The notes beneath the pieces were generated by a model. That model was given only the letters and a program-made list of their open reading frames with translations. It had not been told where the DNA came from and searched no databases. Of a stretch of DNA of 64,000 nt, positions 8,442-16,800 are shown piece after piece. The position numbers and the translations under genes were made by a program. Within the stretch, counting starts at the first letter, position 1. Each line of letters opens with the position of its first letter. This DNA comes from Bacillus sp. MYb209 (GTDB lineage Bacteria > Bacillota > Bacilli > Bacillales > Bacillaceae_G), in assembly GCF_002975175.1 (NCBI RefSeq), contig NZ_PCNZ01000002.1, forward strand, positions 478,230 through 542,229. The letters run 5' to 3'.

Positions 8442-8481
8442 AAAAACGTGTTATCCTTTTTGAAGGATAACACGTTTTTTA
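8441..8481. terminator. Bidirectional terminator between comJ and metE
   Basis: Perfect arms AAAAAACGTGTTATCC and GGATAACACGTTTTTT meet over a short TTTTTGAA loop, with T-runs in both directions. Confidence 0.92.
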
Positions 8482-10770
8482 TTATGCGTTTGTTTTTAGG
8501 AGAGAACGAGCGTCTTTTGCTGCCTGAACCATGTGCTCTAAAGCAGGTATAACTTCCTCAGTTCTTCGTGTTTTTAAACCACAGTCTGGATTAATCCAGA
8601 AATATTTAGGATCACATACTTGTAAAGATTGTTCTACGATTGTGAACATTTCATCTTTACTTGGGACACGTGGGCTATGAATATCATATACACCTAGACC
8701 AATTCCTTTTTCATATGTTGTATGTTTTAATGTATTAATAAATTCTCCATGACTTCTTGATGTTTCGATAGAAATAACATCTGCGTCTAACGCTCGAATT
8801 GCATCTACAATGTCTTCGAAGTTACTGTAACACATATGAGTATGAATTTGTGTTTCATTTTCTACAGAAGATGTTGCTAAAAGGAAAGATTGAACTGCCC
8901 ATGTAATGTATGCATCCCAATCTTTTTCTTTTAACGGCATTCCTTCACGAAGTGCAGGCTCATCGACTTGGATTACTCTAATTCCGGAAGATTCAAGTAA
9001 TTCAATTTCATGACGAAGTGCTAATGCAATTTGATATGAAACTTCTTTTCTTGAAATATCATTTCGAACGAATGACCAATTTAAAATAGTGACAGGTCCA
9101 GTGAGCATACCTTTTACTACTTTCTCTGTTAAGCTTTGTGCATATACAGTTTCTTTAATAGTCATTCCACTTATAAAGGCAACATCACCATAAATAACAG
9201 GTGGTTTTACGCAGCGAGAACCGTATGATTGTACCCATCCGTTTTTAGTAAAGGAGAAACCAGCAAGTCTTTCTCCAAAATATTCCACCATGTCAGTTCT
9301 TTCGAATTCACCATGTACTAGTACATCAAGACCAATATCTTCTTGGTAACGAATCCACTTTGCAGTTTCTTTTTCAATGAATTGATTATATTGTTCATTT
9401 GTAATATCGCCGTTACGCCACTGTTTACGTGTTTGACGAACTTCAGATGTTTGCGGGAAGCTACCGATAGTTGTTGTTGGTAACAACGGTAATTGTAAAG
9501 CTACTTGCTGTAGTTCATATCGTTTTTCAAATGGAAGAGGACGTGAAAAATCATCTTCTTTAAGTGATGTACGTGCCCCTTTTACATCTTCACGATTACG
9601 TGCAGCTGATGAGCGGATTGCATGATGTGCATTACGATATGTTGTCAAATCGCTACTGATGCTTTCTACACCTTTAGTAAGAGCAGAATGGATAAGGACT
9701 AGTTCTTCTAATTTTTGATTAGCAAATGCAAGTGCATCAAATAATTCAGTTGCTAAGTGCGTTTCTTCCGTTTTATCAATTGGAGTATGCAATAAGCTAC
9801 AAGAAGGTTGAACAATTAAACCTTTTGCTGTGATTTGATTTTGTAATGTTGTAAATAAAGAAAGTACATCATCAAGATCAGCTCTCCAAATGTTACGGCC
9901 ATCTATACAACCGATAGCTAAAATTTTATCAGCTGGGAATCCGTATTTTGAAATAGCATTTACATTACCTTCTTTGCCATGAACAAAGTCTAATCCAATA
10001 CCAGAAACAGGGAATGTAATAATTTCTTCATAGTTCTCTTCTACACTATCAAAATATGTTTGTAGAAGAAGATTAGCATTTGGAACCTCTTTATGAATAG
10101 CTTCGTAAAGTTCTTTCGCTTGATTAATTTCATCTTTTGTTAAAGATGCGAAGATTGGTTCGTCAACTTGAATAATTTGTGCTCCAGCTGCGTGTAATTC
10201 AGAGAATAATTGTACATAAGGTGCAACTAGCTCTTTTAAAATAGTGGCAAATTGCTCTTCGTTATAACCTTTTGCTAGTTTTAGGAATGTATAAGGGCCT
10301 AAAATAACTGGTTTTCCATCAACGCCTAACTCTTTTTTCGCTTCTTCATATAAACGAAGAGGACGATTTTCTTTTAAAGAGATTTGTAATCCTTCTTCAT
10401 ATTCAGGAACAATGTAATGATAGTTTGTGTTAAACCATTTTGTCATTTCAGAAGCAACGTGATCTTTAGAGCCGCGTGCCATTGCAAAATATACATCAAG
10501 GTAAGAGGTAAACTCTGAAAAACGTGACGGGATGAATCCTAACATGTAGGCCGTATCCAGAACGTGGTCATAATATGTAAAATCGCCAACTGGAATTAAT
10601 TCAATTCCTTTTTCTTGCTGTACTTTGACGTGTTGAAGGCGAATTTCTTTCATTGTCGTTAAAAATTGTTCTTCATCAATTTTATTGGACCAAAAAGCTT
10701 CCAATGTTTTTTTCCACTTTCGTTGTAGTCCGATACGTGGATAACCTAAGTTACTTGTTTGAATTGCCAT
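8482..10770 (-). CDS. metE: Cobalamin-independent methionine synthase MetE
   Basis: This 762-residue enzyme transfers a methyl group from 5-methyltetrahydropteroyl-triglutamate to homocysteine, the last step of methionine synthesis, without vitamin B12. Both halves of the double TIM barrel are present. The zinc/homocysteine site is visible in [13 protein letters not shown] and near the end in NPDCGLKTR. The N-terminus ([16 protein letters not shown]) is typical. It is monocistronic with a GGAGG ribosome site. A cobalamin riboswitch lies in the 330-nt leader, so the gene should be switched off when B12 is available for a B12-dependent synthase encoded elsewhere. Confidence 0.97.
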   Translation of the reverse strand: MAIQTSNLGYPRIGLQRKWKKTLEAFWSNKIDEEQFLTTMKEIRLQHVKVQQEKGIELIPVGDFTYYDHVLDTAYMLGFIPSRFSEFTSYLDVYFAMARGSKDHVASEMTKWFNTNYHYIVPEYEEGLQISLKENRPLRLYEEAKKELGVDGKPVILGPYTFLKLAKGYNEEQFATILKELVAPYVQLFSELHAAGAQIIQVDEPIFASLTKDEINQAKELYEAIHKEVPNANLLLQTYFDSVEENYEEIITFPVSGIGLDFVHGKEGNVNAISKYGFPADKILAIGCIDGRNIWRADLDDVLSLFTTLQNQITAKGLIVQPSCSLLHTPIDKTEETHLATELFDALAFANQKLEELVLIHSALTKGVESISSDLTTYRNAHHAIRSSAARNREDVKGARTSLKEDDFSRPLPFEKRYELQQVALQLPLLPTTTIGSFPQTSEVRQTRKQWRNGDITNEQYNQFIEKETAKWIRYQEDIGLDVLVHGEFERTDMVEYFGERLAGFSFTKNGWVQSYGSRCVKPPVIYGDVAFISGMTIKETVYAQSLTEKVVKGMLTGPVTILNWSFVRNDISRKEVSYQIALALRHEIELLESSGIRVIQVDEPALREGMPLKEKDWDAYITWAVQSFLLATSSVENETQIHTHMCYSNFEDIVDAIRALDADVISIETSRSHGEFINTLKHTTYEKGIGLGVYDIHSPRVPSKDEMFTIVEQSLQVCDPKYFWINPDCGLKTRRTEEVIPALEHMVQAAKDARSLLKTNA

Positions 10771-10825
10771 TTTAAATTCCTCCCTAATTGAAAGTAAGCA
10801 TTTCCGTTTACTCGGAAATACCTAT

Positions 10826-10870
10826 AACAAAAAGCATAAAGGCATAGAAAAATAAGCCTTCCTTTTTGTT
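10826..10870 (-). terminator. Putative attenuator hairpin in the metE leader
   Basis: On the minus strand AACAAAAAG and CTTTTTGTT pair around an inner AGGC/GCCT stem. The hairpin lies between the cobalamin aptamer and the metE start, as expected for an expression platform acting by transcription termination. The U-run is part of the 3' arm rather than following it, so efficiency is uncertain. Confidence 0.55.
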
Positions 10871-10912
10871 CTTAACACCTCATCATCATCCGTGAGTCTA
10901 TCAGTGTTGTTA

Positions 10913-11098
10913 AAATAGGCAGGTCTCCTGACTTATACTTCATATAATTTCTTCCACCTTCCCGTTTTCACAGTGGCACAAAAAAGAAATCTCAGCATTT
11001 ACAGTGGCGGGACCGTGTTGGAGTTTCACCAAACTTCCCTTTTAAACACGAAGTGAAATATTCGTGTACCTATTTTCCTTTTGAAAGGAATTTAACAA
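10913..11098 (-). promoter_or_regulatory. Cobalamin (B12) riboswitch upstream of metE
   Basis: Read on the minus strand, the leader contains the cobalamin aptamer hallmarks in order: GGGAAGTTTGGTGAAACTCC, CGGTCCCGCCACTGT, GCCACTG, CGGGAAGGTGG and the closing AGTCAGGAGACCTGCCT. These correspond to the conserved B12-box core and flanking helices. The aptamer sits about 140 nt upstream of the metE start. Known family behaviour is adenosylcobalamin binding with repression of the downstream gene. Confidence 0.92.
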
Positions 11099-11273
11099 GC
11101 GATATGATATTGAAATAAATTCTAACACAATTTTCGGAATTTTGTCCACTGTTTTAAAATAAGAAAATTCCAAAGTTTTTTTATTTATTTTTATTCAGAA
11201 AATAAAGAGTTTTTAACGGTTATTTATTATTAAAATGAGGGTGTTTTGAGTTGCGAAGAATAATTATAGTGTT

Positions 11274-11314
11274 AAGTTTTTCTAAAAGAGGAGGCACCTC
11301 TTTTAGAAAAACTT
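11274..11314 (-). terminator. Terminator of the padR-type gene
   Basis: A perfect 18-bp stem (AAGTTTTTCTAAAAGAGG with its complement, AGGCA loop) overlaps the stop codon and ends in T-rich sequence on the minus strand. Confidence 0.88.
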
Positions 11315-11870
11315 AATCATTATCTACACCTATTTCTGAAAGACGACCTGCAGTTGCATCTTGTAAGAGTGTGTTTAGCCAACGTAATTCAACATTAATA
11401 TGCTCAATGACGCTTTGTAGAATATATAGTTGAGCACGAGGAACTAGTTGTTTATTATGATCGTATATCGTTTGCATTGTATGTAAATATAGCATTGTAT
11501 CATCTCTCTTTTTTTCCAAAATAGGAACTAGTGCTTGTTCGTCGCTAAAGTGAGCGAAAGAGAGCGCTGAATAAATAGGTTTATATATTTGATTTTTCGC
11601 TTCAAATTGTTTTAATAATAAGGTGTGGAAAAGGGCTTTTCCTTCCTCTGTTATATGGAAGATTGTTTTATCTGGTCTATTCGTATCTCGGACAATATTG
11701 GTAACGCTAATCGCACCTTGTTTTTCTAATTGCTCGAAGGCGTAGTATAGCGATCCCTTGGCATATTTAATATAACAATCCATTTGTCTTTCTTTCATTA
11801 TGTGCTGCACTTCATATGGATGTTTATCTCCTTCGAGTAACAAGCCGAGAATGACTAACTTCATGCTCAT
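11313..11870 (-). CDS. PadR-family transcriptional regulator
   Basis: This 185-residue regulator has a PadR winged helix at residues 1-85 (MKLVILGLLLEGDKHPYEV, KGSLYYAFEQLEKQGAI) and a helical C-terminal domain of the Vir_act_alpha_C type used for dimerisation. PadR proteins usually repress efflux or detoxification genes and release DNA on binding a phenolic or drug ligand. The MFS exporter gene lies directly upstream on the same strand, so this is probably its local regulator. A 13-bp inverted repeat lies between the two genes, along with an AT-rich TATATATA region that may be the regulator's own promoter. Ligand and operator are not established here. Confidence 0.88.
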   Translation of the reverse strand: MSMKLVILGLLLEGDKHPYEVQHIMKERQMDCYIKYAKGSLYYAFEQLEKQGAISVTNIVRDTNRPDKTIFHITEEGKALFHTLLLKQFEAKNQIYKPIYSALSFAHFSDEQALVPILEKKRDDTMLYLHTMQTIYDHNKQLVPRAQLYILQSVIEHINVELRWLNTLLQDATAGRLSEIGVDND

Positions 11871-11911
11871 GCTGTCTCAACTCCTGTATATAGAAACTTT
11901 ATATATATTAT

Positions 11912-11950
11912 AAACGGTATATCCTCTTTCATAAAGGGATATACCGTTTC
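11912..11950. repeat. Inverted repeat between MFS gene and padR gene
   Basis: AAACGGTATATCC and GGATATACCGTTT flank a 13-nt spacer. On the minus strand it is followed by TTTATAATATAT rather than a U-run. It could be a weak terminator for the transporter gene or a PadR operator next to the padR promoter. Confidence 0.6.
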
Positions 11951-11961
11951 GTTTTTCTATA

Positions 11962-13503
11962 TTAGCTTACTTGTTTTTGTTTTTGCTTTGTTTTTGGTCC
12001 TGTTAAAAGACGTTCATTTCCCATAAGTAAAATACAAATTATACTTAGCGTAGCTGGGATAAGTGCCCAGAAAAATGTATTCGCAATAGATGTTGCAAGA
12101 GCCTCTTTAATTCCGCTCAGTACTTCAGGAGGTAGCTTTTCAGTAGCATTTGGTGATAATAAAAAGCTTGTGTCTCCACCTTTAGGAGCCATTTTTTCTA
12201 GTTCAGGAGGGAAGACTGCTTTTAATTTATCAGTGAAAACATGATTTTGAATCGTACCGAAAATCGTGACGCCAAGAGTCATTCCAAGTGAACGGAAGAA
12301 TGAGTTCGTGGATGTAGCAGAACCGCGATCTCTCATTTCTAGTTTGTGGATAGATGCCATACTTAAAACTGAGAAGGAGAATCCAACTCCAAGTCCAGCA
12401 AGCACCATAAACATTGTTACGAGTGTACGAGGTGTTTCCATAGTTAAAGTACTTAGTAAATAAATACCAAGAACGAAGAAAACTCCAGATACTATCATGA
12501 TGTTACGATAACTTGTTCGTGAAGCTAATTGTCCACCAGTTTGACTTCCAATTACAGATCCTACCATCATAGGTGTCAAAATTAATCCAGCATTTGAGGC
12601 GGAACCACCGAGAACACCTTGAACGAAGATTGGAATATAAACTGTACAGATGATAAAAGCTGCGCCATAGAAAAAGGCAACACCTTGGCTAGCTGCAAAT
12701 AAAGGTTTTTTAAATAAATGGAAAGAAATAATAGGCTCGGTTGCGTTTCTTTCTACGAAGAAGAAAATAATAAGCATAATAATAACAGTTGAAAATAAAC
12801 CAATAATCACATTAGAGTCCCATGCATATTCCTTACCGCCAAGTTCTAGGGCAAACATTAAGCAAATGATACTAATGACAAGTGTAATGGCACCAGCCCA
12901 GTCAATTTTTTGTTTTCGATATTCTAGAGACTCGTTATAGTATTTAGTAATGAAGAAGAAGGAAATAAGTCCTAATGGAATATTAATATAGAAGACCCAG
13001 TGCCAACTTATATAATCTGTAATGTAAGCACCTAATAAAGGTCCAAAAACACTAGATGTTCCGAAAACAGCACCAAATAGTCCGGTCATTTTTCCGCGTT
13101 TTTCAGGCGGGAATATATCATACATAATTGTAAATGCGATAGGCATAAGAGCGCCGCCACCAATTCCTTGAATGGCTCTATAAATACTTAGTTGTTCAAT
13201 ACTTGATGCTGTCCCGCAAAGTGCAGAACCAAATAAGAAGAGAATTAATCCGCCAATATAAAAGCGTTTCCGTCCGTACATATCAGACAGCTTACCGAAA
13301 ATAGGCATTCCGGCCATTGTTGCTACCATGTAGGCAGATGTGACCCAAACGAACTTGTCGAACCCTCCTAAGTCTCCGACAATCGTTGCCATCGCAGTTG
13401 CGACGATTGTGTTATCCATTGCTGCCATTAGAATACCAAGTAGTAAACCGGCAACAACAAATTTTGTTTTACTTGAGTCGTTTTTTGATAGTTGTGCTTC
13501 CAA
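11962..13503 (-). CDS. DHA2-family (14-TMS) MFS drug:H+ antiporter
   Basis: This 513-residue major facilitator protein has the length and 14 hydrophobic segments of the DHA2 (EmrB/QacA) family. Motif D1 is seen near residue 30 (AMDNTIVATAMATI), motif A near 72 (GKLSDMYGRKR) and antiporter motif C near 145 (GAVFGTSSVFGPLLGAYITD). It should export toxic hydrophobic compounds in exchange for protons. A PadR-type regulator gene follows in the same direction. A perfect 16-bp palindrome about 150 bp upstream of the start may be an operator. In B. subtilis the neighbourhood near ykyB also holds an MFS gene (ykuC), but I cannot establish orthology. Confidence 0.88.
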   Translation of the reverse strand: MEAQLSKNDSSKTKFVVAGLLLGILMAAMDNTIVATAMATIVGDLGGFDKFVWVTSAYMVATMAGMPIFGKLSDMYGRKRFYIGGLILFLFGSALCGTASSIEQLSIYRAIQGIGGGALMPIAFTIMYDIFPPEKRGKMTGLFGAVFGTSSVFGPLLGAYITDYISWHWVFYINIPLGLISFFFITKYYNESLEYRKQKIDWAGAITLVISIICLMFALELGGKEYAWDSNVIIGLFSTVIIMLIIFFFVERNATEPIISFHLFKKPLFAASQGVAFFYGAAFIICTVYIPIFVQGVLGGSASNAGLILTPMMVGSVIGSQTGGQLASRTSYRNIMIVSGVFFVLGIYLLSTLTMETPRTLVTMFMVLAGLGVGFSFSVLSMASIHKLEMRDRGSATSTNSFFRSLGMTLGVTIFGTIQNHVFTDKLKAVFPPELEKMAPKGGDTSFLLSPNATEKLPPEVLSGIKEALATSIANTFFWALIPATLSIICILLMGNERLLTGPKTKQKQKQVS

Positions 13504-13962
13504 GAGTAGCCCTCCTTTAATAAAAATTAAACTAACTTAAGTTTTTAGATGTAGTGCATAAAAACCTTTGTGTACAGTTTGTTTCGTTCCCTCTTTATTT
13601 ACAAAAATTAATCCTACATGATATAAAGATTGGAAATCATAGAATATATTATAGTCAAATTTGACTAAAAGGTAAATGTTTTCTTACGCCAAAGTATTTT
13701 ATTATATTAACCAAAAGAGAGAGTAAGAATTTATTTTTTATGTAATCAAGGAAGGAAATTGTAAAAAAATATTTAATAAAGAATAACCTGTGTCAACCTA
13801 TTAAAAATGGTTTTTTCTTTATATTGTCGAATAGGATAAAAGGAAAAGAAAAATTTAAGATGGTTTGTAACAAGCTCAATATTTTTTCTAAGTGTAGTTT
13901 ATTGCATCGAGAGGCAGAATACAGTTGTATAGATGATACATCTGGAATGAGGTGAATATATT
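13504..13962. other. 459-bp divergent intergenic region with candidate minus-strand promoters
   Basis: No gene is visible. Minus-strand promoter-like signals are TTTACC-N17-TATAAT around the 13652-13667 palindrome and TTGACA-N17-AATATT near 13765-13793. The plus-strand start at 13963 is preceded by a modest GAGGTGAA ribosome site. Confidence 0.45.
13652..13667. promoter_or_regulatory. Perfect 16-bp palindrome, candidate operator of the MFS gene
   Basis: TAGTCAAATTTGACTA is fully self-complementary. On the minus strand it occupies the spacer and edge of a TTTACC-N17-TATAAT promoter facing the MFS gene. It is a strong candidate for a dimeric repressor site; the PadR protein is the obvious but unproven candidate. 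Confidence 0.55.
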
Positions 13963-14463
13963 ATGAAAATATGGAAACGAATTTCGGATCAAGGAAGGTA
14001 TTCTATACCGTTACAGCCGGTTTTGTGGATTGATGGTTCTAAAAAGGCTACGGAAGCATCCAATGTAGCAGTCACATTGCAAATCCGTAGTATGTATAAA
14101 GAAAAATTTTTATATGAGATGATCTATGATGTTAATGACATACTAATTATTCGACTTGAAGTTGAAAATAAAGGCGTTGAAATGATTTCGCGAGTAGTTG
14201 TAAGTCATATGATTCGTGATTATTTCGCATATATCCCAAACTCTTTAAAAGCAGATAAGGGAATAAGTGAGTTTTTATTTCAGCTTGTAAGGTGGCGAAT
14301 CGATAATTTATCGCCGAGTGAAAAGGTAGAATTAATTTGTCAAATAAAAGCAAATAAAGATAAAGCCCCTCCCAATTCATTATTTCAGGCTACATATACA
14401 TTTCAATATAAAGGAGTATCATATGGACCGCTACAAACAAATGAAGTGGTTGTCAGAAAATGA
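13963..14463 (+). CDS. DUF11-like beta-sandwich protein, no signal peptide
   Basis: I recognise no exact family for this 166-residue protein. Its layout resembles a single DUF11/conserved-repeat domain. A strand set around DVNDILIIRLEVENKGVEMISRVVV is followed by a YIPNSLKAD segment, then by the characteristic LSPSEKVELICQIKAN block and a C-terminal strand ending in TNEVVV. DUF11 domains are usually repeats in surface proteins, but this one has no signal peptide, anchor or second repeat. The GAGGTGAATATATT ribosome site is modest. A terminator shared with the convergent holin gene follows. It may be a spore-associated or cytosolic protein; no function is assigned. Confidence 0.6.
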   Translation: MKIWKRISDQGRYSIPLQPVLWIDGSKKATEASNVAVTLQIRSMYKEKFLYEMIYDVNDILIIRLEVENKGVEMISRVVVSHMIRDYFAYIPNSLKADKGISEFLFQLVRWRIDNLSPSEKVELICQIKANKDKAPPNSLFQATYTFQYKGVSYGPLQTNEVVVRK

Positions 14464-14466
14464 TAA

Positions 14467-14497
14467 GAAGGAACCTGTGCGAAAGGTTCCTTCTTTA
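14467..14497. terminator. Convergent terminator
   Basis: GAAGGAACC and GGTTCCTTC pair around TGTGCGAAA, followed by TTTA. It lies between the DUF11-like gene and the holin gene and touches the holin stop codon. Confidence 0.75.
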
Positions 14498-14728
14498 ATG
14501 AAGATTGTGCTTCTTGAGTAATTTCTTTTGTTCCACTCCCTTTTTTCCAACATAGTTATTTTTGTATCCAAAATATAGAATGAATAGAAATGAAATAACA
14601 TTTACTATAGCGTCAATTTGATCGTTTGTAATGAAGTTTATTCCGAAAGAGTTAAATAGTAATTTTAATGATAACAAAAAGCCAGCTAGTAAGCGCATAA
14701 TATCTGATAGATTTTCTTTTTGAGGCAT
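14495..14728 (-). CDS. Orphan SPP1-type phage holin
   Basis: This 77-residue protein has two membrane helices (about residues 8-27 and 42-60) and the SPP1 holin-family C-terminus YKNNYVGKKGVEQKKLLKKHNL. Holins form membrane lesions that release endolysin. I chose the ATG at 14728 because an AGGAGTG ribosome site lies 6 nt before it; an in-frame GTG 9 nt upstream overlaps that site. No endolysin, tail or other phage gene is nearby, so it is a solitary holin, either a phage relic or a domesticated gene. Confidence 0.75.
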   Translation of the reverse strand: MPQKENLSDIMRLLAGFLLSLKLLFNSFGINFITNDQIDAIVNVISFLFILYFGYKNNYVGKKGVEQKKLLKKHNLH

Positions 14729-14891
14729 ATAGGTCACTCCTTCCTAAAAACGATATATAATATATATATGAAATAGAATAGAAAAGGTATACAAGCTTAA
14801 GTAGAAATGTACATTAAATATGTACATTTTTTATTTTGTAGAAAAGCATTATTGTTATAGAAACATATATTGGTATAAAAAGGGGGAGAGT

Positions 14892-15545
14892 ATGAAACAT
14901 AAAGGGAAAATTAGTGGATTATTACTTGGGAACACAGTTGCGGTTACAGAATGGATTGCACTTCAGGATGTAATTGCTAAGCTAGATTCGCGATCATTTT
15001 TTACCGTCTTTATTATTTATATATTGCAAATGATACTAAGCTATTATTTTGGACATTGGTACGATAAAAGAGCGAATACGCGTGTAAATATTGAAGTAGG
15101 AGGAATGAAGAATAACGATTTTGTCGTTGATTTTTTTGGGAAAGTAGCTGCTTTATCAGAAAGAGATTCTTGTAATATTACAGTGTATATTCTTTCCGTA
15201 AAAGAATGGGATGTATTAAAAGACACAGTGCAAGAAAAAAAGTTAGATGATCTAGTCCAAAGAGTAGAAGGTACAATTGTAAAGACAGTTCGAAAAGGCG
15301 ATGTAGTTACGAGGTGGGATGAAAATAAATATGTTATCGTAGCTGTTGATAATGGCTATGAAAAGTCAACAATAACAAATCGATTAATCAAAAATATTCA
15401 AAATGAAATAGCGAATGATTTATTAAGTGTCACACTATTATTTGGGGCTGCAAGTTATCCGATAGAAGGGAAAACTTTTGAAGAGTTGTTTAGAAAGGCA
15501 CAAAATCAATTGTATAATTATAGAAACTTGAAAAGTCATGAATGA
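14892..15545 (+). CDS. Membrane protein with degenerate GGDEF domain
   Basis: This 217-residue protein has one or two hydrophobic segments (about residues 8-22 and 35-54) and a C-terminal GGDEF-like domain from about residue 75. The signature GGDEF loop is replaced by RWDEN at 141-145 (within RKGDVVTRWDENKYVIVA), and no RxxD inhibitory site is obvious, so cyclic-di-GMP synthesis is unlikely. It may act as a nucleotide sensor or protein partner. ATG 14892 follows an AGGGGGAG ribosome site; a longer frame to 14820 lacks one. No other c-di-GMP gene adjoins it; a YkuI-type EAL protein lies 8 kb away. Confidence 0.7.
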   Translation: MKHKGKISGLLLGNTVAVTEWIALQDVIAKLDSRSFFTVFIIYILQMILSYYFGHWYDKRANTRVNIEVGGMKNNDFVVDFFGKVAALSERDSCNITVYILSVKEWDVLKDTVQEKKLDDLVQRVEGTIVKTVRKGDVVTRWDENKYVIVAVDNGYEKSTITNRLIKNIQNEIANDLLSVTLLFGAASYPIEGKTFEELFRKAQNQLYNYRNLKSHE

Positions 15546-15671
15546 AACTTTGATTTGAAGAAGTATGATATAAAGAATTTTTTGTAACATTTTTTTGTCT
15601 TTTGTTACAAGAAAACTTTTTTTTGTAACAAAAGTCTTTAAAAATATATGAAATCAGCATATAATTGTGTG

Positions 15672-15749
15672 TGGATGTGTCAATGCATTTTGCACAATGT
15701 TTTCAGTTTAAAAGTGTAGAGGAAAACATGCTCTACACTTTTCCTTTTT
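15672..15749 (+). ncRNA. Candidate small RNA
   Basis: A TATAAT -10 at 15660-15665 (weak -35 TTTAAA 17 bp upstream) precedes about 80 nt with no reading frame. The stretch ends in a perfect terminator hairpin. Within it TGTG-CAATGCATTTTG-CACA can fold. The terminator is 165 nt past the GGDEF-type gene, so readthrough from that gene is an alternative explanation. Confidence 0.35.
15710..15749 (+). terminator. Strong rho-independent terminator
   Basis: AAAAGTGTAGAG and CTCTACACTTTT form a perfect 12-bp stem with a 9-nt loop, followed by TTCCTTTTT. Confidence 0.9.
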
Positions 15750-16097
15750 AAGAAATTAAAAGAATCTTTGTAAGAGTTGCGAGGTCACCTTTGCACTATG
15801 TAAAATGGACAAAGAGGTTATTTGATAGAAAGTGAGAAAGGGAATGATAGACGTGAAAGGTCAACGATCATCTTTTATCAGGTGAAACATTATAGTGTTT
15901 CTTGCAGTAGGTAAGATTAAGGTAAATACCTTTATGTTTTAAGACATTACATAATTTCAAGTGCGAAAATTGTACAAGCAGTATAAATAATTATTGATGA
16001 TCTTCGTAAAAAAGATGCGAGCGTGAAATAGATAAAGAAGTTACATGTTTTTCATGGAATTTTTGGCACGATGGTCGTTTATTAATAGGAGGAAAAG
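15750..16097. other. 348-bp intergenic region with no clear gene
   Basis: Short coding-like fragments occur on the plus strand, for example IIIDDLRKKDASVK at about 15990-16030, but each is broken by stop codons. It may hold an eroded gene. The only solid signal is the TAGGAGG ribosome site of ykyA at its right end. Confidence 0.4.
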
Positions 16098-16760
16098 ATG
16101 TTGAAATATAATAAATTAGCAATTGTAACTGCATTATCAATGACTTTACTAGCTGGTTGTTTCGGCCCAAAACCAGAAGAGGAGCTATATGTTGCATTTG
16201 AAAATGCTGCCAAGCAAGAAAAAACAATGTTTGAAGATGCGAAAAAATTAGAGTCATTAGAGAAAGAGGGGCAAGTATTATATAATCAAATTGTCCAAGA
16301 AGGAAAAGATAATAATCAGGCTGTTAAGGATAAGCTTGATCAAGCGGTGAAAAATACAGCTGAACGAGAAAAAGTTCTTATTAAAGAAAAAGAGGCGTTA
16401 AATAAAGCGCAAGAAGAAGTGAAGTCAGCTGATAAGCATGTGAAGAAAATTGAAGATAATAAATTAAAAGACCAGGCGGATAAAGTAAAGAGTACTTATG
16501 AGAAACGACATGATTCATTCCAAAAGATGTACGATAGCTATAATAAATCTTTAAAGCAAGAAAAAGAATTATATACAATGCTACAAGATAAAGGTACAAA
16601 ATTAAAAGATATTAGCGAGAAAGTAAAGTTAGTAAACCAAGCATATAAAGATATTGAGACAGAAAAAGATAAGTTTAATGAATATACGAAATCATATAAT
16701 GCAGAAAAAGTTGAATTCTATAAACAAGCGAATATTAAAATTAAGGAAGATAAAAAATAA
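16098..16760 (+). CDS. ykyA: YkyA-family cell-wall-binding lipoprotein
   Basis: This 220-residue lipoprotein begins with a signal peptide ending in the lipobox LLAGC (Cys21), so it is predicted to be anchored to the outer face of the membrane. The rest is almost entirely charged helix rich in Lys and Glu, predicted to be coiled coil, typical of the YkyA family annotated as putative cell-wall binding. A TAGGAGG ribosome site precedes the ATG. A terminator shared with the convergent ykyB follows. Molecular function is unknown. Confidence 0.85.
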   Translation: MLKYNKLAIVTALSMTLLAGCFGPKPEEELYVAFENAAKQEKTMFEDAKKLESLEKEGQVLYNQIVQEGKDNNQAVKDKLDQAVKNTAEREKVLIKEKEALNKAQEEVKSADKHVKKIEDNKLKDQADKVKSTYEKRHDSFQKMYDSYNKSLKQEKELYTMLQDKGTKLKDISEKVKLVNQAYKDIETEKDKFNEYTKSYNAEKVEFYKQANIKIKEDKK

Positions 16761-16800
16761 AACAGTTTGGCCTAATATGGGCCAAACTGTTTTATTTTTT
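16758..16800. terminator. Bidirectional terminator between ykyA and ykyB
   Basis: AAAACAGTTTGGCC and GGCCAAACTGTTTT pair around a TAATAT loop and run into a T-tract. Confidence 0.9.

Noticed and set aside
15840-16060. Possible gene remnant on the plus strand before ykyA
   Set aside because: Fragments such as IIIDDLRKKDASVK look coding-like, but stops interrupt every frame and I cannot name a parent gene.
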